Shown: positions 13,011-26,804, counted from the stretch's first letter. The stretch: 64,000 bases of DNA from Xestospongia bergquistia (GCA_963965975.1 OZ014415.1:4779001-4843000); one strand, 5' to 3'. Program-made: numbers and translations. Notes: a model not told the origin generated them from the letters alone.

Positions 13011-16000
13011 AACTGCTCAGTCTAAAGGACTTTATATCACTAATTAAGTGAACAGTTATTAACAGTTTAGTAAGTTAGTTTGCATTGACGCTCTAAAGTC
13101 TTTAAGTTAAGGACTTTAGAAGGTTTAGACTAATCAGAGAATTTCCTAAAGTAAACTGCTCAGTCTAAAGATCTTTATGGCACTAACTAAATAAACAGCT
13201 ATTAACAGTTTAGTAAGTTAGTTTGCATTAACGCTCTAAAGTCTTTAAGTTAAAGACTTTAGAAGGTTTAGACTTTTGAGAGACGTTTAGAAAGTAAACT
13301 GCTCAGTCTAAAGGACTTTATGGCACTAACTAAATAAACAGCTATTAACAGTTTAGTAAGTTAGTTTGCATTAACGCTCTAAAGTCTTTAAGTTAAAGAC
13401 TTTAGAGAGTTTAGACTATTGAGTGATTTTTATAAAGTAAACTGCTCAGTTTATAGGACTTTTTGGCACTAACTAAATAAGCAGCTATTAACAGTTTAGT
13501 AAGTTAGTTTGCATTAACGCTCTAAAGTCTTTAAGTTAAAGACTTTAGAAGGTTTAGACTGTGGAGAGACGTTTATAAAGTAAACTGCGCAGTCTAAAGG
13601 ACTCTATCGCACTAACAAAATAAACAGCTGTTAACAGTTTAGTAAGTTTGTTTGCATTAACGCTCTAAAGTCTTTAAGTTAAAGACTTCAGTAGGTTTAG
13701 ACTATTGACAGAAGTTTATAAAGTAAACTGCTCAGTCTAAGGACTTGATGGCACTAACTAAATAAACAGCTATTAACAGTTTAGTAAGTTAGTTTGCATT
13801 AACGCTCTAAAGTCTTTAAGTTAAAGACTTTAGAAGGTTTAGACTATTGAGAGAATTTTATAAAGTAAACCGCTCAGTCTAAAAGACTTTATGGCACTAA
13901 CTAAATAAACAGCTATTAACAGTTTACTAAGTTAGTTTCCATTTACGCTCTAAAGTCTTTAAGTTAAAGACTTTAGAAGGTTTAGACTATTGAGAGATGT
14001 TTATAAAGTAAACTGCTCAGTCTAAAGGACTTTATGGCACTAACGAAATAAACAGCTATTAACAGTTTAGTAAGTTAGCTTGCATTAACGCTCTAAAGTC
14101 TTTAAGTTAAAGACTTTAGAATGTTTAGACTATTGAGAGAAGTTTCTAAAATAAACTGCTCAGTCTAAAGGACTTTATGGCACTAACTAAATAAACAGCT
14201 ATTAAGAGTTTAGTAAGATTGTCTGTATTAACGCTCTAAAGTCTTTACGTTAAGGACTTTAGAAGGTTTAGACTTTTGAGAGAAATTTATAAAGTAGACT
14301 GCTCAGTCTAAAGGACTTTATATCACTAATTAAATGAACAGCTATTAACAGTTTAGTAAGTTAGTTTGCATTAACGCTCTAAAGTCTTTAAGTTAAAGAC
14401 TTTAAAGCTTTAGACTATTGGCAGAAGTTTAAAAAGTAAACTGCTCAGTCTAAAGGACTTTATGGCTCTAACGAAATAAACAGCTATTAACAGTTTAGTA
14501 AGTGAGTTTGCATTAACGCTCTAAAGTCTTTAAGTTAAAGACTTTAGACAGTTTAGACTATTGAGAGATATTTATAAAGTAAACTGCTCAGTTTATAGGA
14601 CTTTTTTGCACTAACTAAATAAGCAGCTATTAACAGTTTAGTAAGTTAGTTTGTATTAACGCTCTAAACTCTTTAAGTTAAAGACTTTAGAAGGTTTAGA
14701 CTATTGAGAGACGTTTATAAAGTAAACTGCTCAGTCTAAAGGACTTTATGGCACTAACTAAATAAACAGCTATTAACAGTTTAGGGTGTTAGTTTGCATT
14801 AACGCTCTAAAGTCTTTAAGTTAAAGACTTTAGAATGTTTAGACTATTGAGAGAAGTTTGTAAAGTAAAGTGCTCAGTCTAAAGGACTTTATCGCCCTAA
14901 CTAAATAAACTGCTATTAACAGTTTAGTAAGTTAGTTTGCATTAACGCTCTAAAGTCTTTAAGTTAAAGACTTTACAATGTTTAGACTACTTAGAGAAGT
15001 TTATAAAATAAACTGCTCAGTCTAAAGGACTTTATGGCACTAAGTAAATAAACAGCTATTAACAGTTTAGTAAGATTGTCTGCATTAACGCTCTAAAGTC
15101 TTTAAGTTAAAGACTTTAGAAGGTTTAGACTATTGAGAGAATTGTATAAAGTAAACTGCTCAGTCTAAAGGACTTTATATCACTAAATAAATCAACAGCT
15201 ATTAACAGTTTAGTAAGTTAGTTTGCATTAACGCTCTAAAGTCTTTAAGTTAAAGAGTTTAGTAGGTTTAGACTAATCAGAGAATTTCATAAAGTAAACA
15301 GCTCAGTCTAAAGGACTTTATGGCACTAACTAAATAAGCAGCTATTAACAGTGTAGTAAGTTAATTTGCATTATCGGTCTAAAGTCTTTAAGTTAAACAG
15401 TTTAGTAGGTTTAGACTAATCAGAGAATTTCATAAAGTAAACAGCTCAGTCTAAAGGACTTTATGGCACTAACTAAATAAGCAGCTATTAACAGTTTAGT
15501 AAGTTAGTTTGCATTATCAGTCTAAAGTCTTTAAGTTAAAGACTTCAGTAGTTTTAGACTATTGAGAGAAGTTTATAAAGTAAACTGCTCAGTCTAAAGG
15601 ACTTTATGGCACTAACTAAATAAAAAGCTATTAACAGTTTAGTAAGTCAGTTTGCATTAACGCTATGAAGTCTTTAATGTAAAGACTTTATGGAGTTTAG
15701 ACTATTGAGAGTTTTTTATAAAGTAAACTGCTCACTCTAAAGGACTTTATATCACTAACTAAATAAACAGCTATTAACAGTTTAGTAAGTTAGTTTGCAT
15801 TAACGCTCTAAAGTCTTTAGGTTAAAGACTTCAGTAGGTTTAGACTAATGAGAGAAGTTTATAAAGTAAACTGCTCAGTCTAAAGGACTTTATGGCACTA
15901 ACTAAATAAACAGCTATTAACAGTTTCGTAAGTTAGTTTGCATTATCGCTCTAACGTCTTTAAGTTAAAGACTTTAGAAGGTTTAGACTATTGGGAGTAG

Positions 16001-16187
16001 TTTACAAAATAAACTGCTCAGTCTAATGGACTTTATGGTACTAACTAAATAAACAGTTATTAACAGTTTAGTAAGATTGTCTGCATTAACGCTCTAAAGT
16101 CTTTAAGTTAAAGACTTTCGAATGTTTAGACTATTGAGAGAAGTTTATAAAGTAAACTGCTCAGTCTAAAGGACTTTATGGCACTAA

Positions 16188-19076
16188 CTAAATAAACAGC
16201 TATTAACAGTTTAGTAAATTAGTTTGCATTAACGCTCTAAAGTCTTTAAGTTAAAGACTTTAGAAGGTTTAGACTATTGAGAGAAGTTTACAAAATAAAC
16301 TGCTCAGTCTGAAGGACTTTATGGCACTAACTAAATAAACAGCTATTAACAGTTTAGTAAGTTAGTTTGCGTTAACGCTCTAAAGTCTTTAAGTTAAAGA
16401 CTTTAGTAGGTTTAAACTATTGAGACAAGTTTATAAAGTAAACTGTTCAATCTAAAGGACTTTATGGCACTAAATAAATAAACAGCCATTAACAGTTTAG
16501 TATGTTAGTTTGCATTAACGCTCTAAAGTCTTTAAGTTAAAGACTTTAGAAGGTTTAAACTATTGAGAGAAGTTTAAAAAGTAAACTGCTCAGTCTAAAG
16601 GACTTTATGGCACTAACTAAATAAGCAGCAATTAACAGTTTAGTAAGTTAGTTTGCATTAACGCTCTAAAGTCTTTAAGTTAAACACTTTAGAGAGTTTA
16701 TACTATTGAGAGTTTTTTATAAAGTAAACTGCTCAGTTTATAGGACTTTATGGCACTAACTGAATAAGTAGCTATTAACAGTGTAGTAAGTTAGTTTGCA
16801 TTAACGCTCTAAAGTCATTAAGTTAAAGACTTTAGAAGGTTTAGACTATTGAGAGACGTTTATAAAGTAAACTGCTTAATCTAAAGGACTTTATGGCAAT
16901 AACTAAATAAAGAGCTATTAACAGTTTAGTAAGTTAGTTTGCATTAACGCTCTAAAATCTTTAAGTTAAAGACTTTATAGAGTTTAGACTATTGAGAGAT
17001 TTTTATAAAGTAAACTGCTCAGTTTATAGGACTTTATGGCACTAACTAAATAAACAACTATTAGCAGTTTAGTAAGTTAGTTTGCATTAACGCACTAAAG
17101 TTTTTAAGTTAAAGACTTTAGAAGGTTTAGACTATTGAGAGACGTTTATAAAGTAAACTGCTCAGTCTAAAGTATATTATGGCACTAACTAAATAAACAG
17201 CTATTAACAGTTTAGTAAGTTAGTTTGCATTAACGCTCTAAAGTCTTTAAGTTAAAGACTTTAGAAGGTTTAGACTATTGAGAGAAGTTTATAAAGTAAA
17301 CTGCTCAGTCTAAAGGACTTTATGGCACTAAATAAATAAACTCCTATTAACAGTTTAGTAAGTTAGTTTGCTTTAACGCTCCAAAGTCTTTAAGATAAAG
17401 ACTTTAGAAGGCCTAGACTATTGAGAGAAGTTTATAAAGTAAACTGCTCAGTCTAAAGGACTTTATGGCACTAAATAAATAAACAGCTATTAACACTTTA
17501 GTAAGTTGGTTTGCATTAACGCTCTAAAGTCTTTAAGTTAAAGACTTCAGTAGGTTTAGACTATTGAGAGAAGTTTATAAAGTAAACTGGTCAGTCTAAA
17601 GGACTTCATGGCACTAACTAAATAAACAGCTATTAACAGTTTAGTAAATTAGTTTGCATTAACGCTCTAAAGTCTTTAAGTTAAAGACTTTAGAAGGTTT
17701 AGACTATTGAGAGAAGTTTACAAAATAAACTGCTCAGTCTGAAGGACTTTATGGCACTAACTAAATAAACAGCTATTAACAGTTTAGTAAGTTAGTTTGC
17801 GTTAACGCTCTAAAGTCTTTAAGTTAAAGACTTTAGTAGGTTTAAACTATTGAGACAAGTTTATAAAGTAAACTGTTCAATCTAAAGGACTTTATGGCAC
17901 TAAATAAATAAACAGCCATTAACAGTTTAGTATGTTAGTTTGCATTAACGCTCTAAAGTCTTTAAGTTAAAGACTTTAGAAGGTTTAAACTATTGAGAGA
18001 AGTTTAAAAAGTAAACTGCTCAGTCTAAAGGACTTTATGGCACTAACTAAATAAGCAGCAATTAACAGTTTAGTAAGTTAGTTTGCATTAACGCTCTAAA
18101 GTCTTTAAGTTAAACACTTTAGAGAGTTTATACTATTGAGAGTTTTTTATAAAGTAAACTGCTCAGTTTATAGGACTTTATGGCACTAACTGAATAAGTA
18201 GCTATTAACAGTGTAGTAAGTTAGTTTGCATTAACGCTCTAAAGTCATTAAGTTAAAGACTTTAGAAGGTTTAGACTATTGAGAGACGTTTATAAAGTAA
18301 ACTGCTTAATCTAAAGGACTTTATGGCAATAACTAAATAAAGAGCTATTAACAGTTTAGTAAGTTAGTTTGCATTAACGCTCTAAAATCTTTAAGTTAAA
18401 GACTTTATAGAGTTTAGACTATTGAGAGATTTTTATAAAGTAAACTGCTCAGTTTATAGGACTTTATGGCACTAACTAAATAAACAACTATTAGCAGTTT
18501 AGTAAGTTAGTTTGCATTAACGCACTAAAGTTTTTAAGTTAAAGACTTTAGAAGGTTTAGACTATTGAGAGACGTTTATAAAGTAAACTGCTCAGTCTAA
18601 AGTATATTATGGCACTAACTAAATAAACAGCTATTAACAGTTTAGTAAGTTAGTTTGCATTAACGCTCTAAAGTCTTTAAGTTAAAGACTTTAGAAGGTT
18701 TAGACTATTGAGAGAAGTTTATAAAGTAAACTGCTCAGTCTAAAGGACTTTATGGCACTAAATAAATAAACTCCTATTAACAGTTTAGTAAGTTAGTTTG
18801 CTTTAACGCTCCAAAGTCTTTAAGATAAAGACTTTAGAAGGCCTAGACTATTGAGAGAAGTTTATAAAGTAAACTGCTCAGTCTAAAGGACTTTATGGCA
18901 CTAAATAAATAAACAGCTATTAACACTTTAGTAAGTTGGTTTGCATTAACGCTCTAAAGTCTTTAAGTTAAAGACTTCAGTAGGTTTAGACTATTGAGAG
19001 AAGTTTATAAAGTAAACTGGTCAGTCTAAAGGACTTCATGGCACTAACTAAATAAACAGCTATTAACAGTTTAGTA
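16188..19076 (+). repeat. Recent tandem duplication of a 10-monomer (1,430 bp) higher-order repeat
   Basis: Bases 16,188-17,646 and 17,618-19,076 are offset by exactly 1,430 bp (10 x 143). Reading line against line I found no difference over 1,459 bp. Monomer-specific variants recur at the same places in both copies: AGCAGCAATTAAC, GTGTAGTAAG, AGTATATTATGG, the AGGCCTAGAC box and TTCAGTAGG. The copies differ just before 16,188 (T versus C at 16,187/17,617) and just after 17,646. Neighbouring monomers differ from each other at many positions, so the block rather than the monomer is the recently copied unit. An assembly-made duplicate cannot be excluded from sequence alone. Confidence 0.93.
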
Positions 19077-22000
19077 TGTTAGTTTGCATTAACGCTCTAA
19101 AGTCTTTAAGATAAAGACTTTAGAAGGCTTAGACTACTGAGAGAAGTTTTTAAAGTAAACTGCACAGTCTAAATGACTTTATGGCACTAACGAAATAAAC
19201 AGCTATTAACAGTTTAGTAAGTTAGTTTGCATTAACGCTCTAAAGTCTTTAAGTTAAAGACTTTAGAAGGTTTAGACTATTGAGAGAAGTTTATGAAGTA
19301 AACTGCTCAGTCTAAAGCACTTTATGGCACTAAGTAAATAAACAGCTATTTACAGTTTAGTAAGTTTGTTTGCAATAACGCTCTAAAGTCTTTAAGTTAA
19401 AACTTTAGAAGGTTTAGACTATTGAGAGAATTTTATAAAATAAACTGCTCAGTCTAAAGGACTTAATGGCACTAACTAAATAAACAGCTATTAACAGTTT
19501 AGTAAGTTAGTTGCCATTAACGCTCTAAAGTCTTTAAGTTAAAGACTTTAGTAGGTTTAGACTTTTGAGACAAATTTATAAAGTAAACTGTTCAGTCTAA
19601 ATGACTTTATGGCACTAACTAAATAAACAGCTATTAACAGTTTAGTAAGTTAGTTTGCATTAACGCTCTAAAGTCTTTAAGTTAAAGACTTTAGTAGGTT
19701 TAGACTATGGAGACAAATTTATGAAGTAAACTGCTCAGTCTAAAGCACTTTATGGCACGAAGTAATTAAACAGCTATTAACAGTTTAGTAAGTTTGTTTA
19801 CAATAACGCTCTAAAGTCTTTAAGTTAAAACTTTAGAAGGTTTAGACTATTGAGAGAATTTTATAAAATAAACTGCTCAGTCTAAAGGACTTAATGGCAC
19901 TAACTAAATAAACAACTATTAACAGTTTAGTAAGTTAGTTGCCATTAACGCTCTAAAGTCTTTAAGTTAAAGACTTTAGTAGGTTTAGACTATTGAGACA
20001 AATTTATAAAATAAACTACTCAGTCTAAAGGACTTAATGGCACTAACTAAATAAAGAGCTATTAACAGTTTAGTAAGTTAGTTGCCATTAACGCTCTAAA
20101 GTGTTTAAGATAAAGTCTTTAGAAGATTTGGACTATTGAGAGAAGTTATAAAGTAAACTGCCCAGTCTAAAGGACTTTATGGCACTAACTAAATAAACAG
20201 ATATTAACAGTTGAGTAAGTTAGTTTGCATTAACGCTCTAAAGTCTTTAAGTTAAAGACTTTAGTAGGTTTAGACTATTGAGTCAAGTTTCAAAAGTAAA
20301 CTGCTCAGTCTAAAGGACTTTATGGCACTATCTAAATAAACAGCTATTAACAGATTAGTAAGTTTGTTTGCATTAACGCTCTAAAGTCTTTAAGTTAAAG
20401 ACTTTAGAAGGTTTAGACTACTGAGAGTAGTTTATAAAATAAACTGCTCAGTCTGAAGGACTTTATGGCACTAACTAAATAAACAGCTATTAACAGTTTA
20501 GTAAGTTAGTTTGCATTAACGCTCTAAAGTCTTTAAGTTAAAGACTTTAGTAGGTTTAGACTATTGAGACAAGTTTATAAAGTAAACTGTCAGTCTAAAG
20601 GACTTTATGGCACTAACTAAATAAACAGCTATTAACAGTTTAGTAAGTTAGTTTGCATATAAGTTAAAGACTTTAGAAGGTTTAGAATATTGAGAGAAGA
20701 TTATAAAGTAAACTGCTCAGTCTAAAGGACTTTATGGCACTAACTGAACAAACAGCTATTAACAGTTTAGTAAGTTCGTTTGCATTAACACTCTAAAGTC
20801 TTTAAGTTAAAGACTTTGGAAGATTTAGGCTATTGAGAGAAGGTTATAAAGTAAACTGCTCAGTCTAAAGGACTTTATGGCACTAACTATATAAACAGCT
20901 ATTAACAGTTTAGTAAGTTAGTTTGCATTAACGGTCTAAAGTCTTTAAGAGAAAGAGTTTAGAATGTTTACACTGTTGAGAGATTTCTATAAAGTAAACT
21001 GCTCAATCCATAGGACTTTATGGCACTAACTAAATAAACAGCTATTAACAGTTTAGTAAGTTAGTTTGCGTTAACGCTCTAAAGTCTTCAAGTTAAAGAC
21101 TTTAGAAGGTTTAGACTATTGAGAGAAGTTTATAAAGTAAACTGCTCACTCTAAAGAACTTTATGGCTCTAACTAAATAAACAGCTATTAACAGTTTAGT
21201 AACTTAGTTTGCATTAATGCTCTAAAGTCTTTAAGATAAAGACTTTAGAAAGTTTAGACTATTGAGAGATTTTTATAAAGTAAACTGCTCAGTTTATAGG
21301 ACTATATGGCACTAACTAAATAAACAGCTATTAACAGTTTAGTTAAGTTAGTTTGCATTAACGCTCTAAAGTCTTTAGTTTAAAGACTTCAGAAGGTTTA
21401 GACTATTGAGAGAAGTTTATAAAGTAAACTGCTCAGTCTAAAGGACTTTATGGCACTAAGTAAATAAACAGCTATTAACAGTTTAGTAAGTTAGTTTGCA
21501 TTAACGCTCTAAAGTCTTTAAGTTAAAGACTTTAGTAGGTTTAGACTATTGAGTGAAATTTATAAAGTAAACTGCTCAGTCTAAAGGACTTTATGGCACT
21601 AACTAAATAAACAGCTATTAACAGTTTAGTAAGTTAGTTTGCATTAAGACTCTAAAGTCTTTAAGTTAAAGACTTTAGAAGGTTTAGACTATTGAGAGAA
21701 GTTGATAAAGTAAACTGCTCAGTCTAAAGGACTTTATGGCACTAACTAAATAAATAGCTATTGACAGTTTAGTAAGTTTGTTTGCATTAATGCTCTAAAG
21801 TCTTTAAGTTAAAGACTTTAGAAGGTTTAGACTATTGAGAGAAGTTTATAAATAAAATTGCTCAGTCTAAAGGTCTTTATGGCACTAACTAAATAAACAG
21901 CTATTAACAGTTTAGTAAGTTAGTTTGCATTAACGCTCTAAAGTCTTTAAGTTAAAGACTTTAGAAGGTTTAGACTATTGAGAGATGTTTATAAAGTAAA

Positions 22001-22219
22001 CTGGTCAGTCTAAAGGACTCTATGGCACTAACTAAATAAACAACTATTAACATTTTAGTAAGTTAGATTGCATTAACACTCTAAAGTCTTTAAATTAAAG
22101 ACTTTAGTAGGTTTAGACTTTTGAGAGAAGTTTAAGAAGTAAACTGCTTAATCTAAAGGACTTTATGGCGCTAACTAAATAAACAGCTATTAACAGTTTA
22201 GTAAGTTACTTTGCATTAA

Positions 22220-25200
22220 CTCAGTCTAAAGGAGTTAATGGGACTAACTAATAAAACTTCTATTAACAGTTTAGTAACTTTGTTTTGATGATGCTCTAAA
22301 GTCTTTAAGTTAATGACTTTAGAAAGTTAGACTTTTGAGTGAATTTTATAAAGTAAACTGCTCAATATAAACGACCTTATGGCACTAACTAAATAAACAG
22401 CTATTAACAGTTCAGTAACTTAATTTGCATTAACGATCCAAAGTCTTTAAGTTAAAGACTTTATAAAGTTTAGACTATTTAGCGAAGTTTATAAAGTAAA
22501 CTGCTCTGTCTAAAGGACTTTATGGTACTAAGTAAATAAACTGCTATTAACAGTTTAGTAAGTAAGTTTGAATTAACGATCTAAAGTATTTAAGTTGAAG
22601 AATTTAGAAGGTTTAGACTGTTTAGTGAAGTGTATAAAGTAAACTGCTCAGCCTAAAGGACTTAATGGGACTAAGTAAATAAACTGCTACTGACAGTTTA
22701 ATAAGTTATTTTGCATTAACGCTCCAAAGTCTTTAAGTTAAAGACTTTATAAGGTTTAGATTATTGACTGAAGTTTATAAAGTAAAATGCTCAATATAAA
22801 GGTCTTTTTGGCACTAACTAAAGCAACAGCTATTACGACTTCAGTAAGTTTGTTTGCATTAACGCTCTAAAGTCTTTAAGTTAAAGACTTTAGAAAGTTT
22901 AGACTATTGAATGAATTTTATAAAGTAAACTGCTCAGTCTAAAGGACTTTATGGCACTAAATAAATAAACAGCTATTAACAGTTTAGTAAGTTAATTTGC
23001 ATTAACGCTCTAAAGTCTTTAAGTTAAGGACTTTTGAAGGTTTAGACTATTGAGTGAAGTTTATAAAGTAAACTGCTCAGTATAAAGGTCTTTATGGCAC
23101 TAACTAAGTAAACAGCTATTAAAAGTTTAGTAAGAGTTTTTGCATTAACGCTCTAAAGTCTTTAAGTTAAAGACTTTAGAAGTTTTAGACAATTGAGTGA
23201 AAACTATAAAGTAAACTGCTAAGTGTAAAGGACTTTATGGCACTAACTAAATAAGCTTCTATTAACAGTTTAGTAAGTTAGTTTGCATTAACGCTCTAAA
23301 GTCTTTAATTTAAAGACTTTAAAAGGTTTAGACTATTGAGTGAAGTGTATAATGTAAGGTGCTCTGTTTGAAGGACTTAATGGGACTAACTAAAGAAACT
23401 GCTACTAACATTTTAGTAAGTTTGTTTGCATTAACGCTCTAAAGTATTTAATTTAAAGACTTTAGAAGGTTTACACTATTTATTCATGTTGATAGAGTAA
23501 ACTGCACAGTCTAAGGGACTTTATGGCACTAATTAAATAAACAGCTATAACAGTTTAGGAAGTTTTTTGCATTAACGCTCTGGAGTTTTAAGTTAAAGAC
23601 TTTAGAAGGTTTAGACTATTGAGTGAATTTTATAAAGTAAACACTCAGTCTAAAGGTTTTAATGGGACTATCTAAGCACACTGCTATTAACAGTTTAGAA
23701 AGTTTGTTTGCACTAACGCTATAAAGTCTTTAAGTTAAAGACTTTAGAAAGTTTAGACTATTGAGTGAATTTTATAAAGTAATCTGCTCAGTCTAAAAGA
23801 CTTAATTGGACTAACTAAACAAACTGCTACTAACAGTTTAGTAAGTTTTTTTGCATTAACGCTCTAAAGTCTTTAAGTCAAACACTTTATAAGGTTTTGG
23901 CTATTGACTGAAGTTTATAAAGTAAAATGTTCACTATAAAGGTCTTTATAGCACTAACTAAATAAACAGCTATTAACAGTTTAGTAAGTTGGTTTGCATT
24001 AACGCTCTAAAGTCTTTAAGTTAAAGACTTTAGAAGGTTTAGACTATTGAGTGAAGTTTATAAAGTAAACTGCTCGGTGTAAAGGTCTTTATGGCACTAA
24101 CTAAATAAACAGCTATTAAATGTTTAGCAAGTTTGTTTGCATTAACGGTCTAAAGTCTTTAAGTTAAAGACTTTAGAAGGTTTAGACTATTGAGTGAAGT
24201 TTATAAAGAAAACTGCTCAGTCTAAAGGAATTAATGGTACTAACTAAATAAACTGCTACTAACATTTTAGTAAGTTTGTTTGCATTAACACTCTAAAGTC
24301 TTTAAGTTAAAGACTTTAGAAGTTTTAGACTTTTGAGTGAAGTGTATAAAGTAAGCTGCTCAGTGTAACGGCCTTAATGGGACTAATTAAAGAAACTGCT
24401 ACTAACAGTTTAGTAAGTTTGTTTGCATTAATGCTCTAAAGTGTTTTAGTTAAAGACTTAAAAAGGTTTAGACTATTGAGTGAATTTTATAAAGTAAACT
24501 GCTCAGTATAAAGGTCTTTATGGCACTAACTAAATAAACAGCTATTAAATGTTTAGTTAGTTTTTTGCATTAACGCTTTAAAGTCTTTTAAGTTAAAGAC
24601 TTTAGGAGGTTTAGACTTTTGAGTGAAGTTTATAAAGAAAACTGCTCAGTCTAAAGGACTTAATGGGACTAACTATACAAACTGCTACTAACAGTTTAGT
24701 AAGTTGGTTTACGTTAACTGTCGAAAGTCTTTAATTGAAAGTCTTTAAAGGTTTAGACTATTGAGTGAATTTTATAAAGTAATTTGCTAAGTCTAACGGA
24801 CTTACTGCAACTAACTAAATAACCTGCAATTAACAGTTTAGTAAGGTGGCTTGCATTAAGTGTCTAAAGTCTTTAATTTAAAGACTTTAGAAGGTTTAGA
24901 CTATTGAGTGATTTTTATGAAGTAAATTGCTCCGTCGAAAGGACTAATAGGACTAACTCATCAAGCTGCTACTAACAGTTTAGTAAGTTGTTTGCATTAA
25001 CGCTCTAAAGTCTTTAATTTAAAGACTTTAGAAGGTTTAGACTATTGAGGGATTTTTATAAAGTAAACTGTTCAGTCTAAAGGACTTAATGGCACTAAAT
25101 AAATAAACTGCAATGAACAGTTTAGTAAATTGGTTTGCATTAACGCTCTAAAGCCTTTAATTTAAAGACCTTAGAAGGTGTAGACTATTGAGAGAAGTTT

Positions 25201-25516
25201 ATAAAGTAAACTGCTAGGTGTAATGGTGTTAATGGGACTAACTCAAGAAGCTGCTACTAACAGTTCAGTAAGTTGGTTTGTATTAACGCTCTAAAGTCTT
25301 TAATTTAAAGACTTTAGAATGTTTACACTATTGAGTGAAGTTTATAAAGTAAACTGCTCAGTCCAAAGGACTTAATGGGACTAACTAAATAATCTGCAAT
25401 TAACAGTTTAGTAAGTTTGTTTGCATTAATGCTCTAAAGTCTTTAATTTAAAACTTTATAAGGTTTAGACTATTGAGTGAAATTTATAAAGTAAACTGCT
25501 CAGTCTAAAGGACTTA
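22220..25516 (+). repeat. 143 bp satellite, diverged subfamily B
   Basis: From a truncated monomer at about 22,219 (roughly 75 bp missing between TTAAC and TCAGTCTAAAGG) rightwards, monomers change type. They read TTGAGTGAAG instead of TTGAGAGAAG, GGACTTAATGGGACTAAC instead of the GGCAC form, and AAACTGCTA or AAACTGCAA instead of AAACAGCTA. Many have T at the centre of the 13+1+13 palindrome. Monomers differ more from each other than in subfamily A, as expected at an older array edge. The last full monomer is cut at a TA by the element starting at 25,517. Confidence 0.93.
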
Positions 25517-26804
25517 AAGTCGAAAATCAATGGACGGACAAATCTATTTTCAGACACTTTTTCTTCTAAAAATTTGAAGATAGCTTATTGCTTCCGTACA
25601 ATGTGGCTCTTGGTTATGCTCAATGAATACACTTTCCTTGCACAGTTTCCTAACTAAACTCCGTGTTGTGAACGAGCTCCGTTTTTGGTGCTTTTACAGA
25701 CTTGAATGTATTCGTGGTATGATTTGGCGGACAACACAACCTCAAGTCTAAACGTTAACTAGGAGTTTTCTGTCAGTTTCTGAGTCTTTCTCTTTCTGTC
25801 AACTAAATCTACCTCAAGTTAAACCTTAGGCAGGACTCTCTTGTATTAACTATCGTGGAAAGAATCAAACATGGTAATTTGTGATAATTTATAGATGTCA
25901 ATGTGGAAGACTTGATGGCTTGAGCTATGTGTTTGTAATACCTTAGTCAACCCTGGCCATTTTAGTGATTAGTAAATATGTCTGTAATAACAGAGTCAGT
26001 TCACTTTTTTAATAATAAGAGTGTTGTACTAAGGCTTAATAGCTGCTTGACTTTATGACTAACTTTACTGTAAGTAGGTAAACATGTGATAGATATTTGA
26101 TTTATAATAATCTGAGTGAAATAAATTTTTAAATGATAATCAATTAACTATATGACAATATTATTGGTTTTAATACCTTTGAGAAAAAAAGATAAAGTCA
26201 TCACATAAACTAAAATATGTCATAGACCATCTATTATACTATAGGTATGATGTCATAGTCACAAAAATAGGAGGAAGGGTAGGCAGATAACATGTTAAAG
26301 TCACTAGTCACTATTTTGATAGAGAAATGAGTTCTAATGAGTTGCTTATTCAAAATTCATGATATGATCAAAGGCTCTAAATAATTGCAGTATATAGTTA
26401 TATCACATGTAGTCATTGGTGCAATGTATAGTCTTTGTTATGAAGTAGAGAAGAGATGTATACCTTCAAGCATACTAGTAGACATATCTGCCTTACTTAT
26501 TTGTTTTCATCTGGTCTTATTGAATCTTCAGAATGCAATAGTCCACTACAATGAGCTAGAGTCTTTCTATGTTTTATACATAACAAGGAGTCTCTCTACA
26601 AAGCTATGACAATTAGTATAAGATTGTGAAAAACCTTTGTACAAATGACTTATTGCAAACCATAAAGTTTATGTGCTTAATTGGGTGCTGAGACAATTAA
26701 TTGTTTGAAAACATGCAAGTCCGTTTTTAAGTGCTCCTGACATGAGTCTATTTTTCTTTGTTTATATATGATTTATTATGTTATAGTTACATCTTCTTTA
26801 ATAG
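25517..26804 (+). other. Non-coding 5' part of the pogo/Tigger-like element
   Basis: About 1.3 kb between the left terminal repeat and the first recognisable transposase codons. All long frames are closed. A 74-codon open stretch at 26,385-26,609 has no recognisable motif and is AT-driven, so I do not call it a gene. A first exon with the start codon may lie here, because the transposase frame opens at 26,805 right after an in-frame TAG with acceptor-like AG dinucleotides nearby and no ATG. Confidence 0.6.

Larger units (their letters stand above)
1..22219 (+). repeat. 143 bp satellite array, subfamily A (left part, continues beyond the window)
   Basis: Head-to-tail tandem array. Aligned landmarks (the GG before TTTAGACTATTG) fall at 6, 149, 292 and 435, so the monomer is 143 bp; by length the array to 25,516 holds about 178 monomers. 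Subfamily A carries TTGAGAGAAG or TTGAGAGACG after the TTTAGACTA box and GGCACTAACTAAATAAAC in the middle. No reading frame of useful length exists. Each monomer ends with the arm CTAAAGTCTTTAA, one central base and the exact reverse complement of the arm. Some monomers are shortened by about 13 bp (ATTGAGATAAAG form near 7,306, 7,866, 8,437 and 9,427), and one at 20,650 lacks about 16 bp. The size is close to one nucleosome core. The period and orientation are direct reading; a centromeric or pericentromeric role is inference. Confidence 0.97.

Noticed and set aside
1-25516. CRISPR-like direct repeats
   Set aside because: The 143 bp units abut directly with no unique spacers, and the rest of the window is eukaryotic.
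1-25516. CENP-B box in the satellite monomer
   Set aside because: No TTCG....A..CGGG-like word was seen; the only regular CG is in TTAACGCTC.
26385-26609. Short open frame in the pogo/Tigger 5' region
   Set aside because: Hydrophobic, AT-driven, no motif and no splice continuity with the transposase.
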